The notes under the pieces were generated by a model, which saw only the letters and a list, made by a program, of their open reading frames with translations, had not been told where the DNA came from and did not search any database. From contig JAFUIS010000006.1 in assembly GCA_017468365.1 (NCBI GenBank), positions 1-44,124 of the forward strand: a DNA stretch of 44,124 nucleotides. The letters are read 5' to 3'. Both the position numbers and the translations under genes were made by a program. Of this stretch, positions 13,729 through 22,585 are shown in pieces; position 1 is the first letter of the stretch; each line of letters opens with the position of its first letter. This stretch comes from Oscillospiraceae bacterium. Its GTDB lineage: Bacteria; Bacillota; Clostridia; Oscillospirales; Ruminococcaceae.

Positions 13729-15765
13729 ATGGAAAATCTTCTCTATGCTGTTCCCGTTATCGGTGTCGTCGCTCTCGTTGTCGCTCTCATGCTTAAAGGC
13801 TGGATCGGCAAACAGGACGAAGGCAACGACAGAATGAAGGAAATCTCCGGTTACATCCGCGAGGGTGCAATGGCATTCCTCGGCCGCGAGTACAAAATGG
13901 TCGCTGTTTTTGCAGTAGTCCTCCTTCTCATCGTCGCAATCTTCATCAGCCCCATCGCTGCAATCGCATGTCTTTTCGGCGCTGCATTCTCTGTACTTGC
14001 AGGTTATATCGGTATGAAAACCGCAACCGACGCAAACGTACGTACCACCAACGCAGCAAGCAAAGGCGGTATGCCCGCAGCACTTAAAATCGCTTTCCGC
14101 GGCGGTGCTGTTATGGGTCTTTGCGTTGTAGGTCTCGGCCTTCTCGGCGTCAGTGTTGTTTTCATCATCTGCAACCTTGACACCGGTATCTTCGCAAACA
14201 TCACCCTTGATGACTGCGCAACCATCATCACCGGTTTCTCCCTTGGTGCTTCCTTTGTAGCACTCTTCGGCCGTGTCGGCGGCGGTATCTATACCAAAGC
14301 AGCAGACGTCGGTGCAGACCTTGTTGGTAAAGTTGAAGCAGGTATTCCTGAAGACGACCCCAGAAACCCCGCTGTTATCGCTGATAACGTTGGTGACAAC
14401 GTTGGTGACGTTGCTGGTATGGGTTCCGACCTTTTCGAATCCTATGTCGGCTCTATTGTTTCCGCAATCACCCTTGCAATTGCAATTCCTACCATCAACA
14501 GCGGACTTCTTGGCGAAGTTGAACTTAATCCCGTAACCGGCTCTCTCTTCCCTCTCTTCCTCGCTGCAATTGGTATTATTGCTTCCATCATTGCTGTATT
14601 CTTCGTAAACGGCAAAACCAATAACCCCGCAAGCCAGCTCAACCTCGGTACTTATATCAGCTCCGCAATCGTTATCGTAGCATCCTTCTTCCTCAGCCAG
14701 GTATGCTTCGGCAATATCGGCGCTTTTGTAGCTGTTGTTATCGGTCTTGTTGTCGGTGTTGCAATCGGTAAAATCACCGAGTTCTACACCTCCGGCGACT
14801 TTAAACCCGTTAAAGAAATTGCACAGCAGTGCGAAACCGGTTCCGCAACCTGCATCATCAGCGGTTTTGCTACCGGCCTTACTTCTACCGTATTCCCGCT
14901 TCTCCTCATTGCAATCGCAATCCTCGGTGCTTACTATGCATTCGGTCTTTACGGCATTGCAATCGCAGCAGTAGGTATGCTTTCCACCACCGGTATCGTT
15001 ATCGCAGTTGACGCTTATGGTCCTATCTCTGATAACGCAGGCGGTATCGCAGAGATGAGCGAACTTCCTGAAGAAGTACGTGAGATCACCGATACTCTTG
15101 ACTCCGTTGGTAACACCACCGCAGCAGTCGGCAAAGGCTTTGCAGTCGGTTCTGCAGCTCTTACCGCTCTTGCACTCTTCGTATCTTATTCCCAGATTGC
15201 AAACCTCGAGAAAATCGACCTTCTCAGCCCCGCTGTTGTTGCAGGTCTTCTCATCGGCGGTATGCTTCCGATGCTCTTCTCTGCTCTTACCATGAACTCT
15301 GTTGGTAAAGCAGCAAACCAGATGATCGAAGAAGTTCGCCGTCAGTTCCACGAATTCCCCGGCATCATGGAAGGAACCCAGAAACCCGACTATGCAAGAT
15401 GCGTTGACATCTCTACCGGTGCAGCTCTTAAAGAAATGCTCCTTCCCGGCGCACTTGCAGTTGTTTGCCCCATCGCTGTTGGTCTTATCCTCGGCACTGA
15501 GGCTCTTGGCGGTCTTCTTGCCGGTTCCCTCGTAGTTGGCGTTCTTATGGCAATCACCATGTCCAACGCCGGCGGCGCTTGGGATAACGCAAAGAAATAC
15601 ATCGAAAACGGTCATAACGGCGGCAAAGGTTCCGAACCTCATAAAGCTGCTGTTGTCGGCGATACCGTCGGCGACCCCTTCAAAGATACTTCCGGTCCTT
15701 CTCTTAATATCCTTATTAAGCTCATGACCGTAGTAGCTGTTGTATTCCTTCCCCTCTTCCTTTAA
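13729..15765 (+). CDS. hppA: K+-dependent membrane-bound pyrophosphatase (Na+ or H+ pump)
   Basis: 678 aa, about 16 transmembrane helices. The pyrophosphate-binding loop is intact: [20 protein letters not shown], then [20 protein letters not shown]; a second acidic cluster is [16 protein letters not shown], and the C-terminus has [20 protein letters not shown]. The motif [10 protein letters not shown] has Ala where K+-independent enzymes have Lys, so it should be K+-dependent, a class that includes most Na+-pumping bacterial enzymes. It couples PPi hydrolysis to ion export at the plasma membrane. Codon use (strong GCA, GTT, GGT preference) differs from flanking genes, as expected for very high expression. 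The nearby PfkA has the ATP-type GGDGT motif, so it is not a PPi-dependent partner. Confidence 0.95.
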   Translation: MENLLYAVPVIGVVALVVALMLKGWIGKQDEGNDRMKEISGYIREGAMAFLGREYKMVAVFAVVLLLIVAIFISPIAAIACLFGAAFSVLAGYIGMKTATDANVRTTNAASKGGMPAALKIAFRGGAVMGLCVVGLGLLGVSVVFIICNLDTGIFANITLDDCATIITGFSLGASFVALFGRVGGGIYTKAADVGADLVGKVEAGIPEDDPRNPAVIADNVGDNVGDVAGMGSDLFESYVGSIVSAITLAIAIPTINSGLLGEVELNPVTGSLFPLFLAAIGIIASIIAVFFVNGKTNNPASQLNLGTYISSAIVIVASFFLSQVCFGNIGAFVAVVIGLVVGVAIGKITEFYTSGDFKPVKEIAQQCETGSATCIISGFATGLTSTVFPLLLIAIAILGAYYAFGLYGIAIAAVGMLSTTGIVIAVDAYGPISDNAGGIAEMSELPEEVREITDTLDSVGNTTAAVGKGFAVGSAALTALALFVSYSQIANLEKIDLLSPAVVAGLLIGGMLPMLFSALTMNSVGKAANQMIEEVRRQFHEFPGIMEGTQKPDYARCVDISTGAALKEMLLPGALAVVCPIAVGLILGTEALGGLLAGSLVVGVLMAITMSNAGGAWDNAKKYIENGHNGGKGSEPHKAAVVGDTVGDPFKDTSGPSLNILIKLMTVVAVVFLPLFL

Positions 15766-15777
15766 TTGAAGATATTA

Positions 15778-15805
15778 AAAGCCCTGCTTTTGCAGGGCTT
15801 TTTTT
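15778..15805 (+). terminator. hppA terminator
   Basis: AAAGCCCTGC / GCAGGGCTTT with TTTT loop and a T-run. Confidence 0.9.
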
Positions 15806-15872
15806 ATGTCAAAAAAACGTTGTTTTTTTTGTTGGTTTCGTCAACAAATATTTACCTGTTTTTCAAGATATT

Positions 15873-15902
15873 TTTACAGATATATGTTATACTTATTATA
15901 CT
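15873..15902 (+). promoter_or_regulatory. Promoter of the alarmone synthetase gene
   Basis: TTTACA (15873-15878), 18-bp spacer, TATACT (15897-15902), 28 bp before the start codon. Confidence 0.7.
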
Positions 15903-15930
15903 GAAATACCCCTTGAAAGGATTTGGCGCC

Positions 15931-16650
15931 ATGTCCCAGGAATTCGCTAATGAACGCGAGCTTGAAAAAGAATTTGAACAGATTTTTGAAAGCGAAGAAG
16001 CCCACTATCTTATTGCCCAGCGTGCCCACGAATACGCAAAACTCATGGCATATTACCGCTGCGCCATAATGGAAGTGGAAACAAAATTTAAGGTTCTTAA
16101 CGAAGAGTTTTCTCTTCGGTTCGACCGCAACCCTATCGAAAATATCAAAAGCCGCCTCAAGCGCCCTATAAGCATCCGCAACAAACTTAAGAAATACGGC
16201 TATCCTCTTTCAATGGCAAATATCGAAGAACATCTTCACGACGTTGCAGGAATCCGCGTTGTCTGCTCTTTTCCAAGCGACGTTTATACCATCGCAGATG
16301 CATTTTTAAACCAGGATGACGTAAACCTTATACAGATGAAAGATTACATAAAAAACCCAAAACCAAGCGGTTACAGAAGTCTTCATCTTATTATAGAGAT
16401 ACCGATTTTTCTTGCAAAAGAAAAGCGCATGATGAAGGTGGAAATTCAGCTGCGCACCATTGCAATGGATTGCTGGGCAAGCCTTGAACACCAGATACAT
16501 TACAAAAAGGATTTTCATTTTACAGACGAAATGGCAAAAGAACTTGCTCACTGTGCCGAAATCAGCGCCGACCTTGACGAGCGTATGGAATCTTTACGTA
16601 AAATAGTAAGAAACAACCCAGAAAAAGTTGATGCTATTAATATAATATAA
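15931..16650 (+). CDS. relQ: RelQ-type small (p)ppGpp synthetase
   Basis: 239 aa from ATG 15931, with AAAGG ten bases upstream. It has a RelA/SpoT synthetase domain without hydrolase or TGS/ACT domains. Visible family blocks are IKSRLKRPISIRNKLKKYGY (ATP/GTP-binding basic stretch), the catalytic region HLHDVAGIRVVCSF, KPSGYRSLHLIIEIP and VEIQLRTIAMDCWASLEHQI. These match RelQ/YjbM small alarmone synthetases, which make ppGpp from GDP/GTP and ATP during cell-wall or other stress. N-terminal and C-terminal helices probably form the tetramer interface known for RelQ. Monocistronic, with its own promoter and terminator. Confidence 0.92.
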   Translation: MSQEFANERELEKEFEQIFESEEAHYLIAQRAHEYAKLMAYYRCAIMEVETKFKVLNEEFSLRFDRNPIENIKSRLKRPISIRNKLKKYGYPLSMANIEEHLHDVAGIRVVCSFPSDVYTIADAFLNQDDVNLIQMKDYIKNPKPSGYRSLHLIIEIPIFLAKEKRMMKVEIQLRTIAMDCWASLEHQIHYKKDFHFTDEMAKELAHCAEISADLDERMESLRKIVRNNPEKVDAINII

Positions 16651-16658
16651 AATAAAAA

Positions 16659-16685
16659 ATCCCTGCAGCAATGCAGGGATTTTTA
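16659..16685. terminator. Bidirectional terminator, relQ / lipoprotein gene
   Basis: ATCCCTGCA / TGCAGGGAT with GCAA loop and A/T tracts, between convergent genes. Confidence 0.85.
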
Positions 16686-16687
16686 TC

Positions 16688-17755
16688 TTATTGCAATGTA
16701 ACTTCATAAGTACACAATTCTTTATTAAATTCCGTTCCGTCACAGATGTGATACTCTGTTTTCTGCGTTCCGTCTTTCAGAAAATATACTATCATATAAG
16801 AGGTATCTTTTTTAAGAAGCATGGGCCAGTCGCCCTGCGGAAGCATATTTCCGTTTAAGGCATATTCCGAAAGAATGTAATAAGCATCTTCCAAAAGCCA
16901 GAATTCACGTTTTTGGTATTCCGGAAAATAAGCGCTGATATCTTCACTTCCATAATAATAGGCCTTTATTTCTTTTTCTTTAATAATTACAGAAGATTCG
17001 CCGATAGGTTCCGCACTTTTTAAAATCGTTTCATAAAGATTTTCGCTTATCACGTTATCTCCGTATTTTGCAAAAAGTTGCTTGCCCATACAGTCAACTT
17101 CACCGGTAAAATTAAGAGAATCCAACGCAGTGTGCGCGGAACCGTAGATTCCCATAACGCTTTCGCCGTTCAAAGCCTCAAATTCTCTGATAAAATTTTC
17201 TACCATGGCGTTTTCTCTGTAAACATGGTTTGGCTCATCGCTTCCGTAATAACTGCGTCCCTGCTTCATGGCTTCCTGGGTAAGCATGTATTCTTCCGTA
17301 TCTTCAAGGCCCTGTTCTTTAAGATCATAAAGATATTTTGCTCCGATGGAATTATATTGATGACCAATGTCCGTTCCGTGAAAAACCGTTTCCGGGCAGG
17401 TTTCTTTTATCGCTTTTAAAAAGTTTCTGTTTGCTTCGCCGCCTGCGCTTGTTCCGTCCCACGCTTTGAAAATTTCTTCAAGAATTTCATCGTCTTCTGC
17501 CTGCATCCATTGGTTAAGAAGCTGTGCCGTATAATAACTGTACTCAACAAAAAGATGCCTCATACCCTGTTCGTTATAATATTGCTGCCAAAGTTCCAAT
17601 TCCAGTACCATTATTTTTTCATCATTATGTTTTTCGCCATACAGATAAATAGTTCCTGTTTTCTGTTTATCGGAATTTTCTTCCGGCATATTGTTTGAAG
17701 AACAACCAGAAAAAACAATACACAAAAGCAGTATTGCAGCAATTATTCTTTTCAT
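16688..17755 (-). CDS. Lipoprotein resembling the Tiki/ChaN/erythromycin-esterase superfamily
   Basis: 355 aa. Signal peptide MKRIIAAILLLCIVFSGC with lipobox Cys18, followed by a polar linker. The core has a motif set seen in the ChaN/Tiki/EreA-like fold: GEKH (40-43) near the N-terminus, a Glu after a hydrophobic strand (LFVEYSYY, Glu71), HGTDIGHQY (126-134) and GIYGSAHTA (202-210). These histidines and glutamates line the active site in related esterases and metalloproteases. The C-terminal 100 residues are unrelated and beta-rich. I do not recognise the exact family, so esterase or peptidase activity is only a suggestion. Shine-Dalgarno is weak. Convergent with relQ, sharing its terminator. 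Confidence 0.7.
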   Translation of the reverse strand: MKRIIAAILLLCIVFSGCSSNNMPEENSDKQKTGTIYLYGEKHNDEKIMVLELELWQQYYNEQGMRHLFVEYSYYTAQLLNQWMQAEDDEILEEIFKAWDGTSAGGEANRNFLKAIKETCPETVFHGTDIGHQYNSIGAKYLYDLKEQGLEDTEEYMLTQEAMKQGRSYYGSDEPNHVYRENAMVENFIREFEALNGESVMGIYGSAHTALDSLNFTGEVDCMGKQLFAKYGDNVISENLYETILKSAEPIGESSVIIKEKEIKAYYYGSEDISAYFPEYQKREFWLLEDAYYILSEYALNGNMLPQGDWPMLLKKDTSYMIVYFLKDGTQKTEYHICDGTEFNKELCTYEVTLQ

Positions 17756-17822
17756 TTTACGTCTGTACTTGCTTTAAAAAAACAAGTCTTTTTCCTTTCT
17801 TTATTATTTTTGCGATAAAATT

Positions 17823-17853
17823 ACAAGCACTCGTTTTTATGTAAAAAACGAGT
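17823..17853. terminator. Inverted repeat between deoC and the lipoprotein gene
   Basis: AAGCACTCGTTTTT / AAAAACGAGTGCT hairpin downstream of deoC on the minus strand. The T-tract is inside the stem; a moderate terminator at best. Confidence 0.5.
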
Positions 17854-17882
17854 GCTCTGCTTTATTATTTTCTGCGATTGGA

Positions 17883-18533
17883 TCAGTCGCAGATTTTGGA
17901 AGAACTGGAAGTTCCGATTCTGGAAGCGCCGGCTTCGATCATTGCGCATGCGGCTTCAAAAGATTTTACGCCGCCGGAAGCTTTTACGCCCATTTCCGGA
18001 CCAACGGTTTCGCGCATAAGGCGAATATCTTCAACGGTTGCGCCGCCGGTGGAAAAACCGGTGGAAGTTTTTACAAACTCTGCACCTGCGCGTTTTGCCG
18101 CAAGGCAAGCTTCGACCTTTTCTTCATCGGTAAGAAGGCAGGTTTCGATAATAACTTTGAGGATAGCTCTTCCGTCGCAAGCGCTATGTACGGTTGCGAT
18201 ATCGTCCTCTATACGACGCCAATCGCCGACTTTTGCGGAAGCAATGTCAATTACCATATCAATCTCTTCTGCACCGTCCTCGATTGCACAGGCCGCCTCA
18301 AATGCTTTTGCGGCGGAAGCCATTGCTCCGAGAGGGAAACCTACTACGGAACAGGTTTTGATTCCGGTTCCTTTAAGTTCTTTATGTACGAAATAGACGT
18401 TAAGGGAGTTTACGCATACTGCGGCAACTCCGTATTTTTTTGCTTCATCGCAAACAGCACGAAGCTGTTCGTGGGTAGCATCAGCTTTAAGAAGAGTGTG
18501 GTCAAGATATTTTGCGATTTCCTGTTTGTCCAT
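17883..18533 (-). CDS. deoC: Deoxyribose-phosphate aldolase
   Basis: 216 aa. The ATG at 18533 is preferred over the one six bases upstream because GGAGG lies eight bases before it. DeoC cleaves 2-deoxy-D-ribose 5-phosphate to glyceraldehyde 3-phosphate and acetaldehyde in deoxynucleoside salvage. The catalytic triad is present: Asp92 (EEIDMVIDI), Schiff-base Lys155 (EFVKTSTGF) and Lys184 (GVKASGGVK). Opening motif [12 protein letters not shown] is typical. Monocistronic and not beside deoD/deoB here; cdd at 35148 is the other deoxynucleoside-salvage gene in the window. Confidence 0.95.
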   Translation of the reverse strand: MDKQEIAKYLDHTLLKADATHEQLRAVCDEAKKYGVAAVCVNSLNVYFVHKELKGTGIKTCSVVGFPLGAMASAAKAFEAACAIEDGAEEIDMVIDIASAKVGDWRRIEDDIATVHSACDGRAILKVIIETCLLTDEEKVEACLAAKRAGAEFVKTSTGFSTGGATVEDIRLMRETVGPEMGVKASGGVKSFEAACAMIEAGASRIGTSSSSKICD

Positions 18534-18566
18534 TTTCATGCCCTCCGTTTTCTTGTTGATTATATA

Positions 18567-18977
18567 TCAGCCGCAACCGCCGCAGGAGCTGCAGTCACCG
18601 GAACAGCCGCCCTGATCGGGTTTTTCAATGGTTTCGGGGTCGTCACCGGCAGCAGACATCTGAATGATGTGAAGAACGTATTCAAACATTTCGTTGAATT
18701 CGTCCTGTGCGTTGTTGTAAGCAAGCATTTTTTCGTGGTTGGTTGCAGCATCATAAAGTTCGCGAACGGTTTTGTCGAGTTCCTCGATTTTTTTATCGTC
18801 GCGGTCTGCTTTGGTAATCTCCTGGGTAAGTTCATATCTCTTCATATTGAATTCGGCGATTTTTTCCTGAAGGTCCTCGTCATCCTCAACAGCTTTCTGT
18901 GCGATGTTGAGAAGAACGTAGCTTTCTTCCTCCTGGATTTTTTTGCCGAGTTCTCTTGCCATTTCAATAACAGTCAT
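18567..18977 (-). CDS. YlbF/YmcA (Ric) family protein with four-cysteine tail
   Basis: 136 aa. The helical YlbF-type domain spans about 1-108. The C-terminus ends in a glycine/cysteine tail with Cys125, Cys129, Cys132 and Cys135 (GGCSGDCSSCGGCG). In Bacillus the YmcA-YlbF-YaaT (RicAFT) complex binds two [4Fe-4S] clusters and affects sporulation, competence and mRNA processing by RNase Y. Here the gene starts six bases after the miaB stop, matching the ymcB(miaB)-ymcA order in Bacillus subtilis. The Shine-Dalgarno lies inside the end of miaB. Whether this single protein replaces both YlbF and YmcA cannot be told from the window. Confidence 0.85.
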   Translation of the reverse strand: MTVIEMARELGKKIQEEESYVLLNIAQKAVEDDEDLQEKIAEFNMKRYELTQEITKADRDDKKIEELDKTVRELYDAATNHEKMLAYNNAQDEFNEMFEYVLHIIQMSAAGDDPETIEKPDQGGCSGDCSSCGGCG

Positions 18978-18983
18978 TTTATT

Positions 18984-20366
18984 TTATTCCTCCGTTTTAA
19001 TAATTTCTCCGTCAAGTGCCCATCCAAGGGACTCTTTTAAATATACTTTTGCAAAACCTTTCCGAACTTCGCTTCTTGGTGCGCGAACAACAAGGTTTTC
19101 ATAGCTTCTTCCGCTGATGTAGCCTTCTCCCACGTCGACTTCATCGTCAAAAAGAACGGTCGTTGTCTTTCCGACAAACGAAGCATTGATCTCATGGCTT
19201 ATTTCCGTCTGAAGATCAAGAAGGCGCTGGAATCTTGCAGAAGAAACTTCGTGCGGAATCTGGTCTTCCATTACCGCGGCTTTCGTTCCTTCTCGCTTGG
19301 AATAGATAAAACTGTAAGTCATGCTCCAGCGGGCTTTTTTCGAAAGCTCCATGGTCGCTTCAAAATCCTCTTCTGTTTCGCCCGGGAAACCTACGATAAG
19401 ATCGCTTGTTATGGTAACATCCGGAATTATTTCCCTTGCCATATTCACAAGTTCCATGTAATGTTCTGCAGTGTATCTTCTGTTCATACGGCGAAGAACG
19501 TCGTTTGAACCGCTCTGCACAGGAAGGTGAATGTAATTGCAGACTTTTTCGCAGTCGCGTATCGCTTCAAGAAGCTCCCTTGTGCAATCTTTCGGGTGAG
19601 AAGTCATGAACTTTATTCTAAAATCGCCCGGAATGGCGTTTACCTCGCGAAGAAGTTCTGCAAAGGTAATTCCCTTTACAAGTCCTTTTCCGTAAGAGTT
19701 AACGTTCTGGCCGAGAAGAGTTATCTCTTTATAGCCCTGTGCGACTATTTCTCTTGCTTCGGCAAGGATATTTTCCGGTTCACGGCTCTTTTCCCTTCCG
19801 CGTACAAGGGGCACTACACAGTATGTACAGAAGTTGTCGCATCCATGCATAATGGGAAGATTTGCCTTTATATCGTCATCGCGATGTATGGGAAGATATT
19901 CCGCCATACAGCCTTCTCCTTCGCCAATATCGAACTGGCGCTTTTTCGCGGTGATATGTTTATATATGAGTTCTGGAAATCTCGGTGCCGCATGTGTTCC
20001 GAAAACTATATCTACAAAAGGATAACTCTGACGGAACTTTTTGGCGATATGTTCCTGCTGCACCATGCAGCCGCAAACCGCGATTATCATATCCGGATTT
20101 TCTTCATGTGCTTTTTTGAGGATACCTACGTTTCCGAAAACACGTTTTTCCGCGTTTTCTCTGATGGCGCAAGTGTTAAAGACAACAACTTCAGCGCCTT
20201 CGGAAGAATCGGTTATTTCATAACCCATCTGTTCAAGAAGTCCCTCAAGTTTTTCGCCGTCGGAAAAGTTCTGCTGACATCCGTAAGTATGGACATAAGC
20301 GGTATGCGGGCCTTCTTTTTTGGAAATTATGCCTTTTACTTTTTCAATATAGTTTATTTCCGGCAT
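18984..20366 (-). CDS. miaB: tRNA-2-methylthio-N6-dimethylallyladenosine synthase
   Basis: 460 aa, usual length. N-terminal methylthiotransferase domain with the auxiliary cluster cysteines Cys30 (TYGCQQN), Cys66 (NTCAIRE) and Cys100 (CGCMVQQ). The radical SAM cluster is Cys176, Cys180, Cys183 (MHGCDNFCTYCVVP). TRAM domain at the C-terminus (about 385-450, VLFDDEV, GRSYENLVV). It methylthiolates i6A37 in tRNAs reading UNN codons. ATG at 20366 has AAGGAAG upstream. Operon with the YlbF-family gene downstream. Confidence 0.96.
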   Translation of the reverse strand: MPEINYIEKVKGIISKKEGPHTAYVHTYGCQQNFSDGEKLEGLLEQMGYEITDSSEGAEVVVFNTCAIRENAEKRVFGNVGILKKAHEENPDMIIAVCGCMVQQEHIAKKFRQSYPFVDIVFGTHAAPRFPELIYKHITAKKRQFDIGEGEGCMAEYLPIHRDDDIKANLPIMHGCDNFCTYCVVPLVRGREKSREPENILAEAREIVAQGYKEITLLGQNVNSYGKGLVKGITFAELLREVNAIPGDFRIKFMTSHPKDCTRELLEAIRDCEKVCNYIHLPVQSGSNDVLRRMNRRYTAEHYMELVNMAREIIPDVTITSDLIVGFPGETEEDFEATMELSKKARWSMTYSFIYSKREGTKAAVMEDQIPHEVSSARFQRLLDLQTEISHEINASFVGKTTTVLFDDEVDVGEGYISGRSYENLVVRAPRSEVRKGFAKVYLKESLGWALDGEIIKTEE

Positions 20367-20523
20367 TTAAACTTCCTTTCTGCCTTAAAAAATAAAATAT
20401 TCCTTAACTTTAATATTTTATCACGCCTACTAAAATTTATCAATAGTATAAGTATGCGAATGTGTTTAGAAACACTTTTTCGCGGCCATAATATCTCTGC
20501 AACAAAATTACGGAGTGATAAAA

Positions 20524-20880
20524 ATGACCGTTAAAAGAGGAGATATTTATTATGCTGACCTGAGTCCGGTAGTCGGTTCGGAACAAGGCGGCATACGCCC
20601 GGTACTTATTGTTCAAAACGACATTGGAAATAAATACAGTCCTACCGTTATTGCCGCCGCAATAACGAGTCAGAAAGACAAAACAAAACTTCCCACCCAT
20701 ATTGCCGTTTCATCCCAAACCTGCGGCCTTGCAAAGGATTCCATCGTTCTTCTTGAACAGATACGTACCATTGACAAACAGCGCCTTAAAGAGCATATGG
20801 GACGCCTTGACGACGGCTCCATGAATAAGATAGACGAAGCACTTTCAATAAGTTTCGGGCTCGGCGGCCAGGCATTATAA
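20524..20880 (+). CDS. mazF: MazF/NdoA endoribonuclease toxin, no antitoxin visible
   Basis: 118 aa. ATG at 20524 has GGAG eight bases upstream and gives the canonical start [21 protein letters not shown]. The PemK/MazF fold motifs [21 protein letters not shown] and [17 protein letters not shown] are complete, including the conserved Arg-Pro and Glu-Gln-Ile-Arg blocks used in catalysis. Family members cut mRNA at short sequences such as UACAU. Normally a MazE-type antitoxin lies directly upstream. Here only about 155 bp separate it from the divergent miaB start and I see no antitoxin frame there or downstream. Confidence 0.93.
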   Translation: MTVKRGDIYYADLSPVVGSEQGGIRPVLIVQNDIGNKYSPTVIAAAITSQKDKTKLPTHIAVSSQTCGLAKDSIVLLEQIRTIDKQRLKEHMGRLDDGSMNKIDEALSISFGLGGQAL

Positions 20881-20883
20881 CAA

Positions 20884-20910
20884 AAAAGCGGAGGAACATC
20901 CTCCGCTTTT
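20884..20910. terminator. Bidirectional terminator, mazF / WYL regulator
   Basis: AAAAGCGGAGGA / TCCTCCGCTTTT with a three-base loop between convergent genes. Confidence 0.9.
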
Positions 20911-20915
20911 ATTGT

Positions 20916-21905
20916 TCAGTAATTTTCGTATATTTTTTTTGCTCTTTCTTTTATTTCATTTCTGATATTTTCGGGCTCTATGACCTTGATATCTTCCGCA
21001 CTGAACTGCATAAGCCAGCGAAGAAGACCTTCGCCTTCGGCTGCTCTTACCTCAGTACGGAATTTTTCTTCTCCTGCGGGATTTATAATTATTTCCTCAC
21101 CGAATTCCCTGATAACGGTTTTGGCGATCTTTTCGCTGCATTCAAGGGTGAGCTTTATGCTTTCGCCGCCATACATATTGACGCTTCTGCGAAGATAATC
21201 GCCGATGGAGAAACCTGTTTTAAATTCTTCTATCTCTTCCTTTTTTCTTATAGGGGTTCTGGTTATCTCCACGTTTGTCATCATCTCAACGTGAAAATGG
21301 ATAAGGTGGTCATGGCTTTTACTGTTTCCTATAAGGAAATAGCTGTCGTCCGCCCAACAAAGATAATAAGGCGAAATCTCATAAATATGACCGTCGCGTT
21401 TAAGCTGCATTTTTCCGTCGGAAGCAATTTCGTAATACTGGAAAGTAATGCGCTTTCCGTTTTTAATTGCGGTTATGACTTTATCTATGTTATAGCGCAC
21501 CTTTTTGTTTTTGGATTTAATCTTTTCATCAACAAAGGTATGGTCGCGAATGATTTCTTCGCCGGTGGGCGTTGCCAATTCACAAAGTTTATCAATAATT
21601 CCGTTGGAATCGTCATAAGTGATAAATTTTGCGCCCGAAACCGCATCGGCAATAATCTTAAGTTCATAATCCTCAAAAAGCTGGTCGGTCATATAATATC
21701 CGCGTTTAAGCTCGTCGCAAAGGATTATGGAATATCCTGCCTCGCGCAAAGCGACAATATCACGCGCAACTGATTTTCTTTCGGCACTAATTCCTTTTTC
21801 GCCGAGATAATCAATAAGTTCGTTTGTGTTTACCGGATGATGCTCATCGGTTTTTTTAAGACGTTCAAGAATATAAAGAAGTTTTTCCTTAGTTTTTCCT
21901 TCCAT
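20916..21905 (-). CDS. WYL-domain transcriptional regulator
   Basis: 329 aa. ATG at 21905 (AGGCGG eight bases upstream) is preferred to the in-frame GTG nine bases earlier. N-terminal helix-turn-helix (KEKLLYILERLKK, VNTNELIDYLGEKG, SVARDIVALREAGY) belongs to the DeoR-like winged-helix group paired with WYL domains. The WYL core is around residues 140-215 (ITFQYYEI, HIYEISPYYLCWADDSYFLI). The C-terminal WCX extension follows. WYL proteins bind nucleic acid or nucleotide ligands and often regulate stress or defence genes. Last gene of the leftward PPTase-rRNA methyltransferase-YitT-YitT run, 36 bp after YitT. Confidence 0.88.
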   Translation of the reverse strand: MEGKTKEKLLYILERLKKTDEHHPVNTNELIDYLGEKGISAERKSVARDIVALREAGYSIILCDELKRGYYMTDQLFEDYELKIIADAVSGAKFITYDDSNGIIDKLCELATPTGEEIIRDHTFVDEKIKSKNKKVRYNIDKVITAIKNGKRITFQYYEIASDGKMQLKRDGHIYEISPYYLCWADDSYFLIGNSKSHDHLIHFHVEMMTNVEITRTPIRKKEEIEEFKTGFSIGDYLRRSVNMYGGESIKLTLECSEKIAKTVIREFGEEIIINPAGEEKFRTEVRAAEGEGLLRWLMQFSAEDIKVIEPENIRNEIKERAKKIYENY

Positions 21906-21950
21906 TTTACACACCGCCTTTCTTCACAAACCATTCTAGCATATTTTTCG

Positions 21951-22571
21951 CTACAAAACTGCACCAACAGACTCTTTTTTCTTGTAATTCTGTACTTTTT
22001 CGATAATCCAACCGGAAAGCAGTACTGTTATAATCGAATATGCTATCTGGCGGAAAGGAATATAAGTTAGTGAAAGAAGAAGCACCGAAATGTCGGTGAA
22101 AAGATATGCCTGAGAAATCTTTATGTGGAGCTTTTTTGATATTACCAAAGCAAGCGCATCATCACCGGCACAGGCTCCGCCCTGTCTTACAACGATTCCC
22201 GCGCCGATTCCTACAAAAATCGCGCCCACTATTGCCGCAACTATCGGAACACCGTTAAGATCCGGAAAAAGCGGAGGAAACTGCTCAAGAATTGCATAAA
22301 ATACTGAATATCCAAGCGTACCGACAAGGGATTTTATAATAAATTCTTTTCCCAGGAAAACCACGCCCATAAGATAGCAGGTACCGTCAAGGATAGGCGC
22401 AGTTATTGCCGGAGAAATATCAAACCAGTTGAAAATAAGAAGCTCTATTCCCCATATTCCGCCTTCGGTAATTATCGTTCTTGAATGTATGTTATACATA
22501 CCGAACGCAAGGATAAACGCGCCCAGCAAAATATAAGCAAGATAAAAATACTGTTTTAAAATTTTTTTCAA
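21951..22571 (-). CDS. YitT family membrane protein, short form
   Basis: 206 aa, start TTG at 22571 with AGGAG eight bases upstream. Five to six hydrophobic helices in the YitT pattern: FILAFGMYNIHSRTIITEGG, then GIWGIELLIF, and VRQGGACAGDDALALVISKK (the family's G-G-x-D region). The cytoplasmic DUF2179 domain present in its neighbour is missing. The stop is TAG (21953-21951), a second case of amber termination by the host. Substrate unknown. It lies 14 bp downstream of the full-length YitT, so the two may form a heteromer. Confidence 0.85.
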   Translation of the reverse strand: MKKILKQYFYLAYILLGAFILAFGMYNIHSRTIITEGGIWGIELLIFNWFDISPAITAPILDGTCYLMGVVFLGKEFIIKSLVGTLGYSVFYAILEQFPPLFPDLNGVPIVAAIVGAIFVGIGAGIVVRQGGACAGDDALALVISKKLHIKISQAYLFTDISVLLLSLTYIPFRQIAYSIITVLLSGWIIEKVQNYKKKESVGAVL

Positions 22572-22585
22572 AAATCCAGCTCCTT

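Noticed and set aside
13597-15642. 681-codon open frame antisense to hppA
   Set aside because: Shadow of a highly biased gene; its predicted protein is a cysteine/aspartate-rich composition without domains, and hppA on the other strand is certain.
15766-15930. N-terminal extension of the RelQ protein
   Set aside because: It would run through the hppA terminator and the relQ promoter; ATG 15931 has its own ribosome site.
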